Source: Chamaecyparis obtusa
Lineage: Eukaryota; Streptophyta; Pinopsida; Cupressales; Cupressaceae
Assembly (NCBI GenBank): GCA_027943335.1
Contig: BSBK01001584.1
Coordinates: forward strand, 229,925-293,924
Reading direction: 5' to 3'
DNA length: 64,000 nucleotides
Positions 11,877 through 24,884 of this stretch are shown here, piece by piece. Below the pieces are notes generated by a model that worked only from the letters and a program-made list of their open reading frames with translations, was not told the origin of the DNA and ran no database searches. Every line of letters begins with the position of its first letter. Position 1 is the stretch's first letter. The translations under genes and the position numbers were made by a program.

Positions 11877-12620
11877 CAGTCCCATGATAGGGAATTTTTT
11901 TGTATCTACATGATTCAAATTGTAATCTATCAGAAGCTCTTCCCCTACACTTATTGATTTTATCACACATACAAATACACAATTTCCCTCATGTACCTCG
12001 AATATACAATTCAACAGCTTATTAGTTGACAAAGGTTGAGAACTATTTATAAAACCTACAATATTCCCTATTTCTTTTGGCTTTCCATCAATATACATAA
12101 TGAGCCTTTTAGTTTGATCATTTACTTTGCATTGTATATAATTTGCTGGCAATGCATACCTATGCATACTTTTTTTATATTGCATAATCTGCATCCAATT
12201 ATTGTAATTGTAACAAGGTCCTACCTACTCCATCAATTCAATAACTTGATTATAACTAGCCTTTATGCCATCCATGGAAAATAAGCCCAAACCATGTAAT
12301 GAAGATGGAGCTATGCGATATATCCTTTCGTTAACAGAAAAATCAGTGTTAAGTGGAGGTAGTTACTTGGGTACCCATTCTTTTTGAAGATGTGTGTACC
12401 TTAAGGGAACCTTCCTGTCACCTTTGGTCTCATCATCATAAGAACATGACCCCCCCTCAGCAAGGAAAAATTGCATTCATTTACTGAATTTTCTTCTAAT
12501 CTTTTGACCTCTAGTTGATCTCCCTATTTTAGACCTACTAGATGTCTCACTTTTGCCTTCTATTCCCACATTTTCCTCACTTGAGGAAGATAGATTAGAT
12601 AAATACCTATTTGGTGATAC
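11877..12620 (-). pseudogene. SET-domain exon of the CACTA second gene
   Basis: This 744-bp exon (248 codons, phase 0 to phase 0) starts after a TAG acceptor and ends at a GTAAGT donor. SET hallmarks occur in order: HGLGLF near residue 109, a VIEL segment with the expected following Tyr replaced by a TAG stop, YIDG near 176, GNIVGFINSS near 185 (the place of the GN...NHxC motif, with His and Cys replaced by Ser), a Cys near 205, and GEELLIDY near 226. SET proteins transfer methyl groups from S-adenosylmethionine to lysine. The Asn of the core motif and the Tyr of the ELLIDY segment remain, but the NHxC change and three stops (TGA 12479, TAA 12365, TAG 12227, high coordinate given) argue that this copy is inactive. 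The alternative, an unrelated host gene captured nearby, is less likely because the reading frame continues across introns into the transposon-like exons. Confidence 0.75.
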
Positions 12621-12962
12621 CTACAATCCATCAAATGAGAAACATAGTAGGATCTATATATTTTGTTGACTAAAGAGGAGGAAACCAAATAATAAATTAT
12701 ACTTGTCGATCCATGTCAAAGGCATTAAATTTCCTGCATATGTAAATCATTTATCTTAAGTTAGCCAAAAATTACATGATATGTAAGCTACAAATTACAT
12801 AGATGAAAAAATTTACATGATGCAAAATATACTCCATGACATTAGAGCTCAATACATAATAACTTAATTATACAAACATACAAGTCAAAAAAATTTCTAT
12901 GAATAAATCAATACCTCATACGTGACATTGATCATACCCTGACATACATTTCATTGATCATG

Positions 12963-15900
12963 TTATTGATCATCCTCCTCATCCATGTCATCATAATGAC
13001 TATCATCATCATCATCATCATCATCACCATCATCACCATCATCATCACCATCACCAGAATCATCATCATTTTCTTCTTCTTCTTCTTCATTGTGTAACAG
13101 TCATCCGTGATCATCATTTACTTCATCTTCTAATTCTTCAGTATCTTCTTCTTCCATCACATTATACTTTACCGGCCTTCCTCTTGGATCATGTCTAACA
13201 ACAAATGAACAACCAAGTTTATGTGGAATGACAAAATAAAACACTGGCTCACATTGGCTTGGAAGAACATAGGGCTCATCTCCAACTGGCTCAAATGACC
13301 TTGTATTAATCATTGTAAATCCACTATCATGTTCAATAATAGTCCTATCAAGATCATTTTGATTCAACCATACCTTGTAGCATTTGACAAAAAATAGAAC
13401 TAATTTGAATGAATTAAAGTTGCACTCAAGTATATCATCCAAAATGCCATAGTATTGATTTTCAGATTATTAAGGATGTATGTCATTTTTAGATGAAATA
13501 TTAGTGACCTCAAAGACTACACTTATCCCAGAATCACAAGTTTTCTTCATGCCGTCTAACTTTTTTATGCAAAATTTACGGCCATGGTAATACATAGCTT
13601 TGTGGTTTTTGATGTACAATTATTCAAATATGTCAAGATTATTTGCATCGATCCGTGAGTTTATATTAAACTTATGGGTCATGGTTATAAACTTATATGT
13701 ACCTTTCTACCTCTTAAACCATATGCTAGATCAAGTACCATTGGCATAACATTGGGATCTCCATTACGATGAACTTCTTTAACCAATGATGCAAAACCAT
13801 CCCATGTTAATGAGCAACCATTTTCTTGAGATTGTTGAATCCATACCGTCTTCCAATCAAGATTGTTTGCAATATACAAATGTAGTGCATCCCACTCACG
13901 ACCAATTGTAAAGAAAACAAATAGATCTCTTAGAAACAACTTGTATTGAAGATATATAAGAAATAATAAAATACAATAACATCATATAATTACCTCTCAA
14001 TTTTCTCAATCTACCTTTCCCCATCAAGTACTCCCCTTTGAATTTGTTAATAGAGTTCAGATCCCAAATGCGATCTACATGGATATTTGCTGCAAACTTG
14101 GGAAGATATTCACTAATGTACACCATGGTCTGGTATACAATATATCCCTCCACCATAGAACCCTCAAGATGTGCTCTTTGTCAAACCAAGCCCTTCATAA
14201 ATTTCTAGTGTCTCTCAACCATCCACATTGACCTAGTTTGTACAGGTCCACACAATTCAATCTCCTCAACTTGATGTATGAGGTAGTGTTCTTGAGCATT
14301 GAAAAAAGTTGGAGGTAAACACTTTTGCATTTCACACATAAGTTGGGAAATTTTTCTTTTCAAATATTTTATATCTTTTTTTATCAATTTCTTTAGATGA
14401 TAACCACCTAAAAGAGATTCAACTCCCAAGAACATATAAACAAGATTTTAGAAAAAAATATAGAATAAATTACATAAAAAGTAAAGCAAGTCATAAATAT
14501 AAAATCTGTACAACAAGTCTAAGAAATAACACTTTTAACCTCATTTATTCTCCAAGATCATATATAACTTGTTTAACACTTTTGTCAAATGGGTGTGGGA
14601 GGGATAGAGGTAGGACGTATTGCAATAATTAAAAAATGGTATTTTCAATATATTGTAAAATAATACAATAAAAAAGTACATTCAATTTTACAAATATATT
14701 GTAAATAGAGAACATGACTTACCTTGATGAAGATATGTCAATCATGTTTTTTCAACCCTAGCCCAAAATCACCTTTCTTTGATACAAGACTGCTTATATT
14801 TGCAGCAAATCTTGTGGGAAATTTATTTTTTTATGACTTCTTTTAATGCATCACTTTGCTGCTTAGTTAATAACCAAGGAAGGGCACTCGTATTTATGCA
14901 GTCTCCATTGCTATTTGATTCAATGAAATTTTTCAGTTCATGATTGGATTGATGAATGTCATTACAAATTTTGGCAATTTTTTCTTTGTCACGCCTTCCA
15001 TCCAATATTTTCCATAGTGCCTTTGTTACATTCTTTCCAATATGCATAGCATCAAACAAATGCATGATTGGGAGATCCTTGTAGTATGAAAACCTACTAA
15101 ATTGACTAGGATAAATTTTTATATCTCTAGGAAGATGGTCATTGATGCCTTGATGACCTTCACGAGCATCAATTACATCATTAGTAAATAAAAGACAATA
15201 TCAAATATAAATTTCAAACAAAAATTATTAGATGGAATGACATTACCTCGACAATTTAGTCTATTGTATTCCAACTTCCATAGATGAGGTGTCATTATCC
15301 GTGGCCTTGATGTTGTCTCTTCTTTCCCATTAAAAAGATCTTTTTCGATAATTTGATACTTATGATTATTGTGGAGAAAGTGCTTAAACTCATCGAACAC
15401 CTAGTTTCCTAAACTTCTTGAATGACAAGATTTCATCTTTGGACCAAAAACTAGACATGCAAATTTACCCTTCGTATGAAGACCTAAAAGATACTATACA
15501 ATTGGATCATGTACAATTATCATGCGCAACTTAAACATACAACAATAATGTGTAAGCACTATAACATGCCAAAAATACGTGACCTTAACAATATATAACA
15601 TATTGCAAAAATGAGTTAGCCTAGGGGCATCATGTATTTTTTATACAAGCATTACATGGAATTGAAATTGTCTTTGTCCTATTGGTCTAGAGATGTCATA
15701 CATAGTGACCCCATTCCATAACTTCAACAACTCATCAATAAGGGGCTCAATATACACGTTCATATCTTTAACTTGTTACTTACCTAGTTGAATGAATGAA
15801 AACATTACATAATTATTATGACCATCATGATGCGGTGTTTATAAATTAATTTACATAACTATTAAATGAAAAAATACTCGGTACAATCATTGACAACATT

Positions 15901-17074
15901 ATGTACTCCCTCTTTATGGACATCCAAGGAGGAATGTTATTATTACTAACAAAAATAGGCCACATTGAGTAAATAGATCTCATATCTCCAAATGGATTGA
16001 CACCATCCACTGCCAATGAATGCTTGAGATTACAAGGCTCTTCTTTAAAGTGTGGCCATGTTGTTTCTATGTCTTTAAATGCAAAACCATTTGTAGGCAT
16101 TTGCATAATGTCATCTTGACTTCTATTGCATGCATGGTAATCCATAAATTGTGCCAAGCTAGTGCACTTGAATAATCGTTGAAGATGTGGAATAATCTGA
16201 ATGTACCGAAGAGCCTTGTGAGGCATCTTTTTTGTTATTTAATTTGACTGATATCTACTAATATGACAATCAGGGCATTTTGTTGCAAATTCATATTGTT
16301 TATGATATAGAATGTGATCATTGGGACATACATGTATTGTTTGATACTTCATTCGAATTTGATTCATAATGGTAGATAATTCTTGGTATGAACAAGGAAG
16401 AATGTTTAATGGTGGTAACAAAAACTCACCTATCAACCTACAACAACAAATATGAATTGTTAATATAATGAATCATAATGGTATGCTAACATTGAAGATG
16501 ACAAAAATGGCATACCTTAGCATACGTGACATTGCTACATTGGATAAACCATTCATAACCTTCAAGTTCACCAACACCACTATAGTGGAGAGAAGAGTTG
16601 TTTGGGAGCCTTGGTATAGGGGCTTGTATGCCTTCTCAAGTATAGGTATATCAAGACCATCATCATCATCATTATCAGATGTACTAGTACCATCATCATG
16701 ATCATCTTGATTGCTACACCAATACCATCTTCTTCAATCATGTCCTCTGGCACATTATCAGCTATGCCAATACCATCATCTTCAATTGTGTTCTTTTCCA
16801 TAGGATCATGTTCTTCCATGGGAGCATTATCCTCGGCTTGGATATTCACACCTCCATGTTCCTCCAATTGGAAATCCACATTCACCAATCGACGAAAATC
16901 ATGCCCCCCTTCAATGTGACCATGTTGCCTACAATGACTCTGGGCTGTTGTGATTAAAATTCTTTAATTCTTTAAGCCCTTACACTTTTTGCAAGGACAA
17001 TTACATTTATAAACTTTTCTTTGGAACTGAGACCATAATCTAGCAATTGTATCGTTATTTTGTTCTGGGTTCAT
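12963..17074 (-). pseudogene. TNP2-type CACTA transposase (decayed)
   Basis: The ATG at 17074 (MNPEQNND) starts a transposase-associated segment with the CNCPCKKC zinc-binding motif, followed by an acidic linker. TNP2 motifs then follow in order: PLYQGS and 'NLKVMNG' (about 16620-16540), HVCPNDHILY with CPDCH (16240-16340), 'NLKHSLAVDGVNPFGDM' and PPWMS (about 16000-15900), LIDELLKLWNGV (about 15720), MHIGKN (about 15040), a DUF4218 region with PPTFFNAQEH and GPVQTRSMWMVER (14205-14400), FMKGLV and EGYIVYQ (about 14100-14190), and a DUF4216 region (13101-13460) with GFTMINTRSF. It ends in an Asp/Glu tail encoded by GAT/GAA runs. TNP2 cuts CACTA termini. Stops and frameshifts are frequent. One intron near 13930-13990 is visible. 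The family is firm; exact exon edges are not. Confidence 0.85.
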
Positions 17075-17160
17075 ATTGCCAGGTGTGGACTTTCTTCACA
17101 GGCAATTATTCAGGCTATAAATATACAAAATGTAAACATACAAGCATTAGTAGTATCTTG

Positions 17161-18887
<1,727 letters not shown>

Positions 18888-18946
18888 TGTTTAATTTTCT
18901 GTAATTGGCATTAATTGGAACAACGTATGGATATCCATCAAAGCAT
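18888..18946 (+). pseudogene. PPR pseudogene remnant left of the Copia array
   Basis: Translation in one frame gives a diverged 'L-E-Q-R-M-D-I-H-Q-S' stretch directly before the LTR. It matches the LEQGMDIHQSI segment of the PPR copy at 26250-26881, where the nucleotide string ATCCATCAAAGCAT also occurs. This suggests the Copia element inserted into a PPR gene copy. Only about 20 codons are alignable. Confidence 0.5.
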
Positions 18947-20203
18947 TGTTGGATATTGCTAATGCATGGGTGGTGATTGAGACATGTAATATGTTTAATC
19001 ACTACATTACTAAATGGGCTCTCATATTGTTGTCATTTGTGTTTTGTCACTGATGTCAACATATGCTTCTATGAAGGAACCAAACTGGTAATCAAAGTGT
19101 ACAGTTAGTGTACGTAAATTTTAGATGCTGTGAAGATAGATGAGAACTCAAGGGGATGTTGTTATCTTATATCTCTGATCACATCATTAAGTGTTTCATA
19201 TTAAGAGAGTTACAATTGTTTTGGTAAAGACTGGTCACTGGACTGTGACAGTGAGAATTGACAGAGTTAGTCTCTGAGTTTTTGATATAGCTTTCAAAGG
19301 GATTGGATTCAACGTATGTGAACTTGAATAATGATGGAAGAGGTACTGATGGATTTTCATTAGTTAGCACAAGGTACAAAATGATTGGTGATGTCATATG
19401 TGGTGTGTGCTCTGGCGATGGCTTATTCTGAAGCCGACTCAGGGAATGAAGTGTGTGTCTTTCTTGGCAAGCATAAAATCAAGGATGTGAGTCCTTAATT
19501 ATTGTAATGTAATCATTGTAAACTTGTTTTAGATACCATGTGTATCTTAGCAAGTGTTTATATAATTGTTTGTAATTAGGAAAGCCTTATGGGCCAACTT
19601 GGTCTTAGTAAAATGTAATAAGGTATAAATGAAAGTTCTGTTCTTTGGAAAAGATATGGATGGAATATATGTGATATAAGGAGGTTCAGAAAGTTGTGAG
19701 CTTGTGTCTATTGTATGTAGAGTAGAGGATTACTGGTGGACTTCATTGGAACTGATCGAGCAAAGACAGTTGTTGGAAAATAGTTCAAAAGATTGTGTAT
19801 TCTGCATATACACCTGTTGCGAACTAGTGAGTTCAGAAGGTGGATTTAACCTTCTTTGGGTAGTGAGCCTTGGGCAGTGAGCCCTCTTTTATTCTTCACT
19901 CCTAACAGGGTCTATCCTCTAATAAGGATTATGTACTGCAATGTTTCAATAAGCTCCTAACAGGGCTATATCTTCTAACAAGGACTACTATACTCTCAGT
20001 ACATCATTTGTGGGTGCTAATTCCCACTATGGTTTTTACCTTTAACAGGGTTTCCCCGAGACCAAAATATTGTGTTATTGAGTTGGCATTCATTGTGTTC
20101 ATTATTTCTAATATTGTTGAGCTTAAAGTTTAAAGTTTAATATTTTGTTATACAACTGATTCACCCCCCCTCTCAGTTGTATTGTGGACTGTTATTCCTA
20201 AAA
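18947..20203 (+). repeat. Copia LTR 1
   Basis: About 1.26 kb, beginning TGTTGGATATTGC and ending CTAAAA where CTAACA is expected. Matches 23578-24835 with about 6-8% differences in the part compared by eye. Confidence 0.88.
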
Positions 20204-20205
20204 AT

Positions 20206-20216
20206 TGGTATCAGAT
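20206..20216 (+). other. Primer-binding site, Copia copy 1
   Basis: TTGGTATCAGA follows the LTR by two bases and matches the iMet tRNA 3' complement. The second copy after 24835 is degenerate (TTTGTATTAGA). Confidence 0.8.
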
Positions 20217-20252
20217 CTTGTGGTGCTTAGATAGAAAGCTTAACAGCTTGAG

Positions 20253-23200
20253 ATGATCTTGGAAATCACACTCTATAGGAAGGATAGTCCTAAATTTGAT
20301 CTTGAAAACTTTGACAGTTGGAAAAAAAAAATGTGAACACATTTGCTATGTTTGGGCATAGACTACTGGATGATTGTAAAGGAAAAGGAATCTCTGAAGC
20401 TTGAGAATGACTTGGAGTCAGCCATTGATGATGAAAATAAGTTATTTTCATGCAACATGGTCACAAGAGAAGCATTGATCAATGTACTATGTGAGGGTGA
20501 GTTTACCAAAATTAAAGATCTAGATTCAGCACATGAAATTTGGAACATGATAGAGGCACTTTATGAAGGAGACAAGTATACCAAACAAGCGAAGTTGCAA
20601 AATTGGAAGACAAAGATGGAGAAACAGCAAATGAATGAAGATGAAAGCATTAGGGCCTATGTTCAAAGGGTTATAGAATTTGTAGTTGGAATTAGAAATT
20701 GTGGAGGCACTTATGATGAAGATGAAGTTATTGTAAAGATTCTCAAATCCCTAACTCCTACTTACAAATTCAAGGCAATGTCTATTCAAGAAACTATACC
20801 CTTGACTCCAAACTTTAGCAGAGAGATGTTGATTGCAAAGTTAACAACCTTTGAAACTATAGAATTAGGAGAAGCTGCACCTAAAGTTGAATCTACATTT
20901 AGGGCATCTGCACACAAGAAAGTATCTACACTTCCGAGCATAAGCAAAGAAGACCTAAAAGAAGAGCTTGGTGAGTATGCCGAGGAATGGGAGAAGATAA
21001 TGGAGGAATAAAGAAAGATGGAAGAACTTGTTGCATTGATTTCTAGAAGAGAAAAAAGAGGTAAGGGAAAATTTGAAGGCAAGTTACCCTTGAAATGTTT
21101 TTCATGCAATAAGATAGGTCATTTTGCATCTAGATGTCCTACAAGAGTTCCTAAGTACAAACTTGATTATGCAAAGATTAGAAGGGACAAAGAATGTTAT
21201 TATGCTAGTGAAGGAATCTCTGATGATGATGATTTAGACAATGAAGAGATTGGATTTGATGATGTTAAAGTTGAACCAGTTCATGAGGAAAAATCTTTAG
21301 TATCTTATGTTGACAAGAAAATTGAATGGATAATTGATAGTGGATGTTCTCATCACATGACTAGTGATAAGAACAAGTGTGTTAAATTAGTAAATTATGA
21401 TGGAGGTGTTGTAAGGTTTGGGGACAATCTCCCAAAATCCATCATAGGAGTAGGATCCATCACTCTAGATGGAAAGACTAATACAGACAATGTACTCCTT
21501 GTTGAAGGATTGAAACATAATTTGTTGAGTGTCAGATAGTTAATGGATAAATACTTTTAGTTAAGTTTTTTTAATGGTAAATGCTTCATCAGAAGCAAGG
21601 AAGGAAAATTGATTGCTACTGGTTCAAAATCTAGAGGTAATGTCTTTGAACTAAACACATCTGGTGCCTCTTGTTTTGTTGCTAAGGTAGATGATAGTTG
21701 GTTATGGCATAGAAGATTTTGTCATGTTAATTTTGATAGCATTGTGAAGGCAAGTATGGCTAATGCAGTAAGAGATCTACCAAAGATTGTGAAACCTTCT
21801 AACACTGTATGCAAAGAATGTGTCATGGGAAAGCAAACTAGAAGCAGTCATAAAAGAAAAACATTTACATCAAAAGGGAAGTTGGATCTAGTACATATAG
21901 ATCTACGTGGGCCTACAAGAACAAAGTCATACTATGGTGAAAGGTATTTTATACTCTTTGTTGATGACTTTTCTAGAATGATGTGGGTTACTTATTTGAG
22001 AGAAAAATCATAAGCATTTGATAAATTCAAGTTGTTTAAAGAAAAAGTACAGAATGAATTAGGATTTAATATAAAGTGTTTAAGATCAGATAGAGGTGGA
22101 GATTTTACATCAAATTTATTCAATTCATACTATGAAGAGCATGGGATAAAAAGAAAAACATCTACTCCTAGGACTCCACAACAGAATGGGATAGCAGAGC
22201 GAAGAAATAGGACTATACTTGATGCTACCAGGACAATGCTGATTGAAGGAAATATATCTCATGTACATTGGAGAGAGGCTATTGGTACAACATTGTACAC
22301 ATTAAATAGAATTCAAATTAGAGAAGGTACAAGTAAGACTCCCTATGAACTATGGTTTGGTCATACTCCTACTGTAAAATATTTTAGAATTTTTGGTAGC
22401 AAATGTTATATAAAAAGGGATGATGTGATAGGTGAAATGAAATTATTTCTTGGACTATAAATAAATTAGAATGATAATGGTATTTTCATTACTCAAACCA
22501 ATTATCTCAAATAATTGCTCAAAAAATTCAGAATGGAAGATTGTAAACCAGTAGGAACACCTATGGTAACTGGAAACAAGCTAACAATTGATGATGAATC
22601 AAAATGTGTTTTTCAGACTTTGTATAGATCAATGGTTGGAGGGCTACAATATCTGACTTATACCAGACTAGATATTGCTAATGCTATTGGAATTGTGGCT
22701 AGATATTAGGCAGAACCTAAAGAGACACATCTAGTTAATGTGAAAAGGATACTGAGGTATCTCAGAGGAACCATAGACTATGGTTTATGGTATGACAAGA
22801 ATGATAGCTTTGAACTTCATGCTTATACTGATGTTGATTGGCCAGGAAATATTGATGACAAAAAAAGTATCAGTGGTGGTGCATTTTTCCTTAGGAAAAA
22901 GTTGGTTTCTTGGCTAAGCAAGAAACAAGATTGTATAGCATAGTCTACTGTTGAATCATAGTATGTTGTTGCTAGTATAAACTACACTTAGATTATTTAG
23001 ATGAAACAAATGCTGATAGACATTGGAATAAATTTTGAAGAGCCTATGGTTATTCATTGTGACAACACCAGTATAGTAAACATGTCAAAGAATCTAGTCA
23101 TGAATTCCAAAACTAAACATATTTCTATCAAGTATCACTTCTTGAGAGACAAGGTGGCACAAAAAGAAATAAAAATAGAATATATCAGTATAAAAGAGTA

Positions 23201-23294
23201 GATTGTAGACATCTTCATAAAGCCACTACCGAAAGATACCTTTGAATATCTCAGAGGTATGCTAGGGGTTCAGGCCCCTACTAGTCAGAACTAA
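20253..23294 (+). pseudogene. Copia gag-pol with the reverse transcriptase core deleted
   Basis: The ATG at 20253 opens a Copia gag (NFDSWKKKM, then WNMIEALYEGD), followed by the zinc knuckle CFSCNKIGHFASRC (about 21096-21137). The protease has WIIDSGCSHHM. Integrase parts are the WLWHRRFCHVNF zinc region, the DDFSRMMW and SDRGGDFTS segments with catalytic Asp residues, and TPQQNGIAERRNRT with the Glu. At about 22419-22432 the frame jumps from the end of integrase (FGSKCYIKRDD) straight to the segment that follows the RT active site (VIGEMKLFLGL), so the RT catalytic YVDD region is missing. RNase H follows (AYTDVDW, HCDNTS) and the ORF ends near 23294. Most stops are TAG where Gln is expected. 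The product cannot reverse-transcribe. Confidence 0.88.
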
Positions 23295-23558
23295 ATGATG
23301 CAGAGATGCATCAGTCCAGAAGTGTTCAGAGCCTTATCTTTTTTTCTGGATTGGATGTAGGCATCTACTCCTCAGGGGGACTGATCATAGAAGAAATTTT
23401 ATATGTGAAGGTAGTTGAAGCCTCATGGCACCCTTTTCCATTATTGTCAAAGGGGGAGTGTTGCTATGAGAAAATCCTCATTGTATGGGGAGATTGTCTA
23501 GTTGAAGGACTTTTGGGTTGATACAACTTTGGGATAAGATTTTCCCATATGTTGACAT

Positions 23559-23577
23559 CAATGCCAAAGGGAGAGAT
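23559..23577 (+). other. Polypurine tract, Copia copy 1
   Basis: CAATGCCAAAGGGAGAGAT directly before LTR2, almost identical to the tract at 8511-8527. Confidence 0.85.
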
Positions 23578-24835
23578 TATTGGATATTGCTAATGCATGG
23601 GTGGTGATTGAGACATATAATATGTTTAATCAGTACGTTATTGAATGGGCACTCATACTATTGTCATTTGTGTTTTGTCACTGATGTCAACATATGCTTC
23701 TATGAAGGAACCAAACTGGTAATCATAGTGTACAATTAGTGTACAAACATTTTAGATGTTGTGAAGAGAGATGAAAACTCAAGGGGATGTTGTGATCTTA
23801 TATCTATGATTGCATCATTAAGTGTTTCATATTAAGAGAGTTACAACTATTTTGCTAGCAACTGATCACTGGACTGTGGCAGTGAGAATTGACAAAGTTA
23901 GTCTCTGAGTTTTTGATATAGCTTTCAAAGGGATTGGATTCAAGGTATGCAAACTTGAATAATTATGGAAGAGGTACTGATGGATGTTCATTGGTTAGCA
24001 CAAGGTATAGAATGATTGGTGATGTCATATGTGGCATTTTCTTTGGTGATGGCTTATTTTGAAGCCGACTCAGGGAATGAAGTGTGTGTCTTGTTTGACA
24101 AGCACAAAATCAAGGATGTTGGTCCTTAATTATTGTAATGTAATCATTGTAAAATTGTTTTAGATACTATGTGTATCTTAGAAAGGGTTTATGTAATTTT
24201 TTGTAATTAGGAAAGCCTTATGGGCCGACCTGGTCTTAGTAAAATGTAATAAGGTATAAATGAAAGCTCTTTTCTTTGGAAAAGATATGGATGGAATATA
24301 TGTGATATAAGGAGGTTGAGAAAGTTGTGAGCTTATGTCTATTGTATGTAGAGTAGAGGATTACTGGTGGACTTCATTGGAACTGATCAAGAAAAGACAG
24401 TTGTTGGCAAATAGTTCAAAAGATTGTGTATTTCTTCATATACACCTATTGTGAACTACTGAGTTTAGAAGGTGGATTTAACCTTCTTTGGGTAGTCAAC
24501 CTTGGGTAGTGAGCCCTCTTTTGTTCTTCACTCCTAACAGGGTCTATCCTCTAATAAGAACTATGTACTATAATGTTTCAATAACCTCCTAATAGGGCTA
24601 TATCTTCTAGCAAGGATTACTATACTCTCAGTACATCATTTGTGGGTGCTAATTCCCACTATGGTTTTTACCTTTAACAGGGTTTCCCCGAGACCAAAAT
24701 ATTGTGTTATTGAGTTGGCATTCCTTGTGTTCATTGTTTCTGATATTGTTGAGCTTAAAGTTTAAAGTTTAATATTTTGTTATACAACTAATTCACCCCC
24801 CCTCTCAGTTGTATTGTGGACTATTATTCCTAACA
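23578..24835 (+). repeat. Copia LTR 2
   Basis: About 1.26 kb, first dinucleotide mutated to TA, ending CCTAACA. It serves as 3' LTR of copy 1 and 5' LTR of the truncated copy 2. Confidence 0.88.
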
Positions 24836-24884
24836 ATTTGTATTAGATCTTGTGGTACTTAGAGAGAAATCTTAACAGCTTGAG

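Larger units (their letters stand above)
2157..12955 (-). pseudogene. CACTA second gene: SET domain fused to Transposase_24-like region (decayed)
   Basis: Fourteen exons can be placed with AG acceptors, GT donors and consistent phases: 12703-12733, 11877-12620, 11669-11734, 11372-11531, 11204-11267, 10959-11054, 10699-10854, 10539-10608, 10168-10438, 9977-10073, 9728-9865, 9571-9629 plus 2568-2572, 2372-2470 and 2157-2305. A first exon ending at 12915 is likely but its start is uncertain. The product would be about 730 residues: Ser/Arg/Lys-rich N-terminus, SET domain, Ser/Thr/Pro-rich linker, a basic region (KKASKHRK, then LGSGGY) resembling plant Transposase_24, and a Lys-rich C-terminus. 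In CACTA elements the second gene normally encodes the TNPA-like terminal-repeat binder; a SET domain there is unexpected. About six stops and 1-bp frameshifts in exons 11372-11531 and 10168-10438 show decay. No enzymatic activity can be claimed. Confidence 0.7.
2157..17074 (-). mobile_element. CACTA/EnSpm-type DNA transposon, minimal span between gene ends
   Basis: Two same-strand genes define the element: a TNP2-type transposase (12963-17074) and a downstream multi-exon gene with SET and Transposase_24-like parts (2157-12955). Transposase followed by a TNPA-like gene is the usual CACTA order. The span contains a 6,993-bp Copia-like insertion (2578-9570), so the unoccupied element is about 8 kb between gene ends. 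The CACTA...TAGTG termini and the 3-bp target duplication were not identified, so the true ends lie outside these coordinates. Multiple stops and two 1-bp frameshifts make this copy non-autonomous. Confidence 0.8.

Noticed and set aside
12932..13117. Met-rich 61-residue ORF (MMMMIVIMM)
   Set aside because: It is an off-frame reading of the GAT/GAA-rich acidic tail of TNP2.
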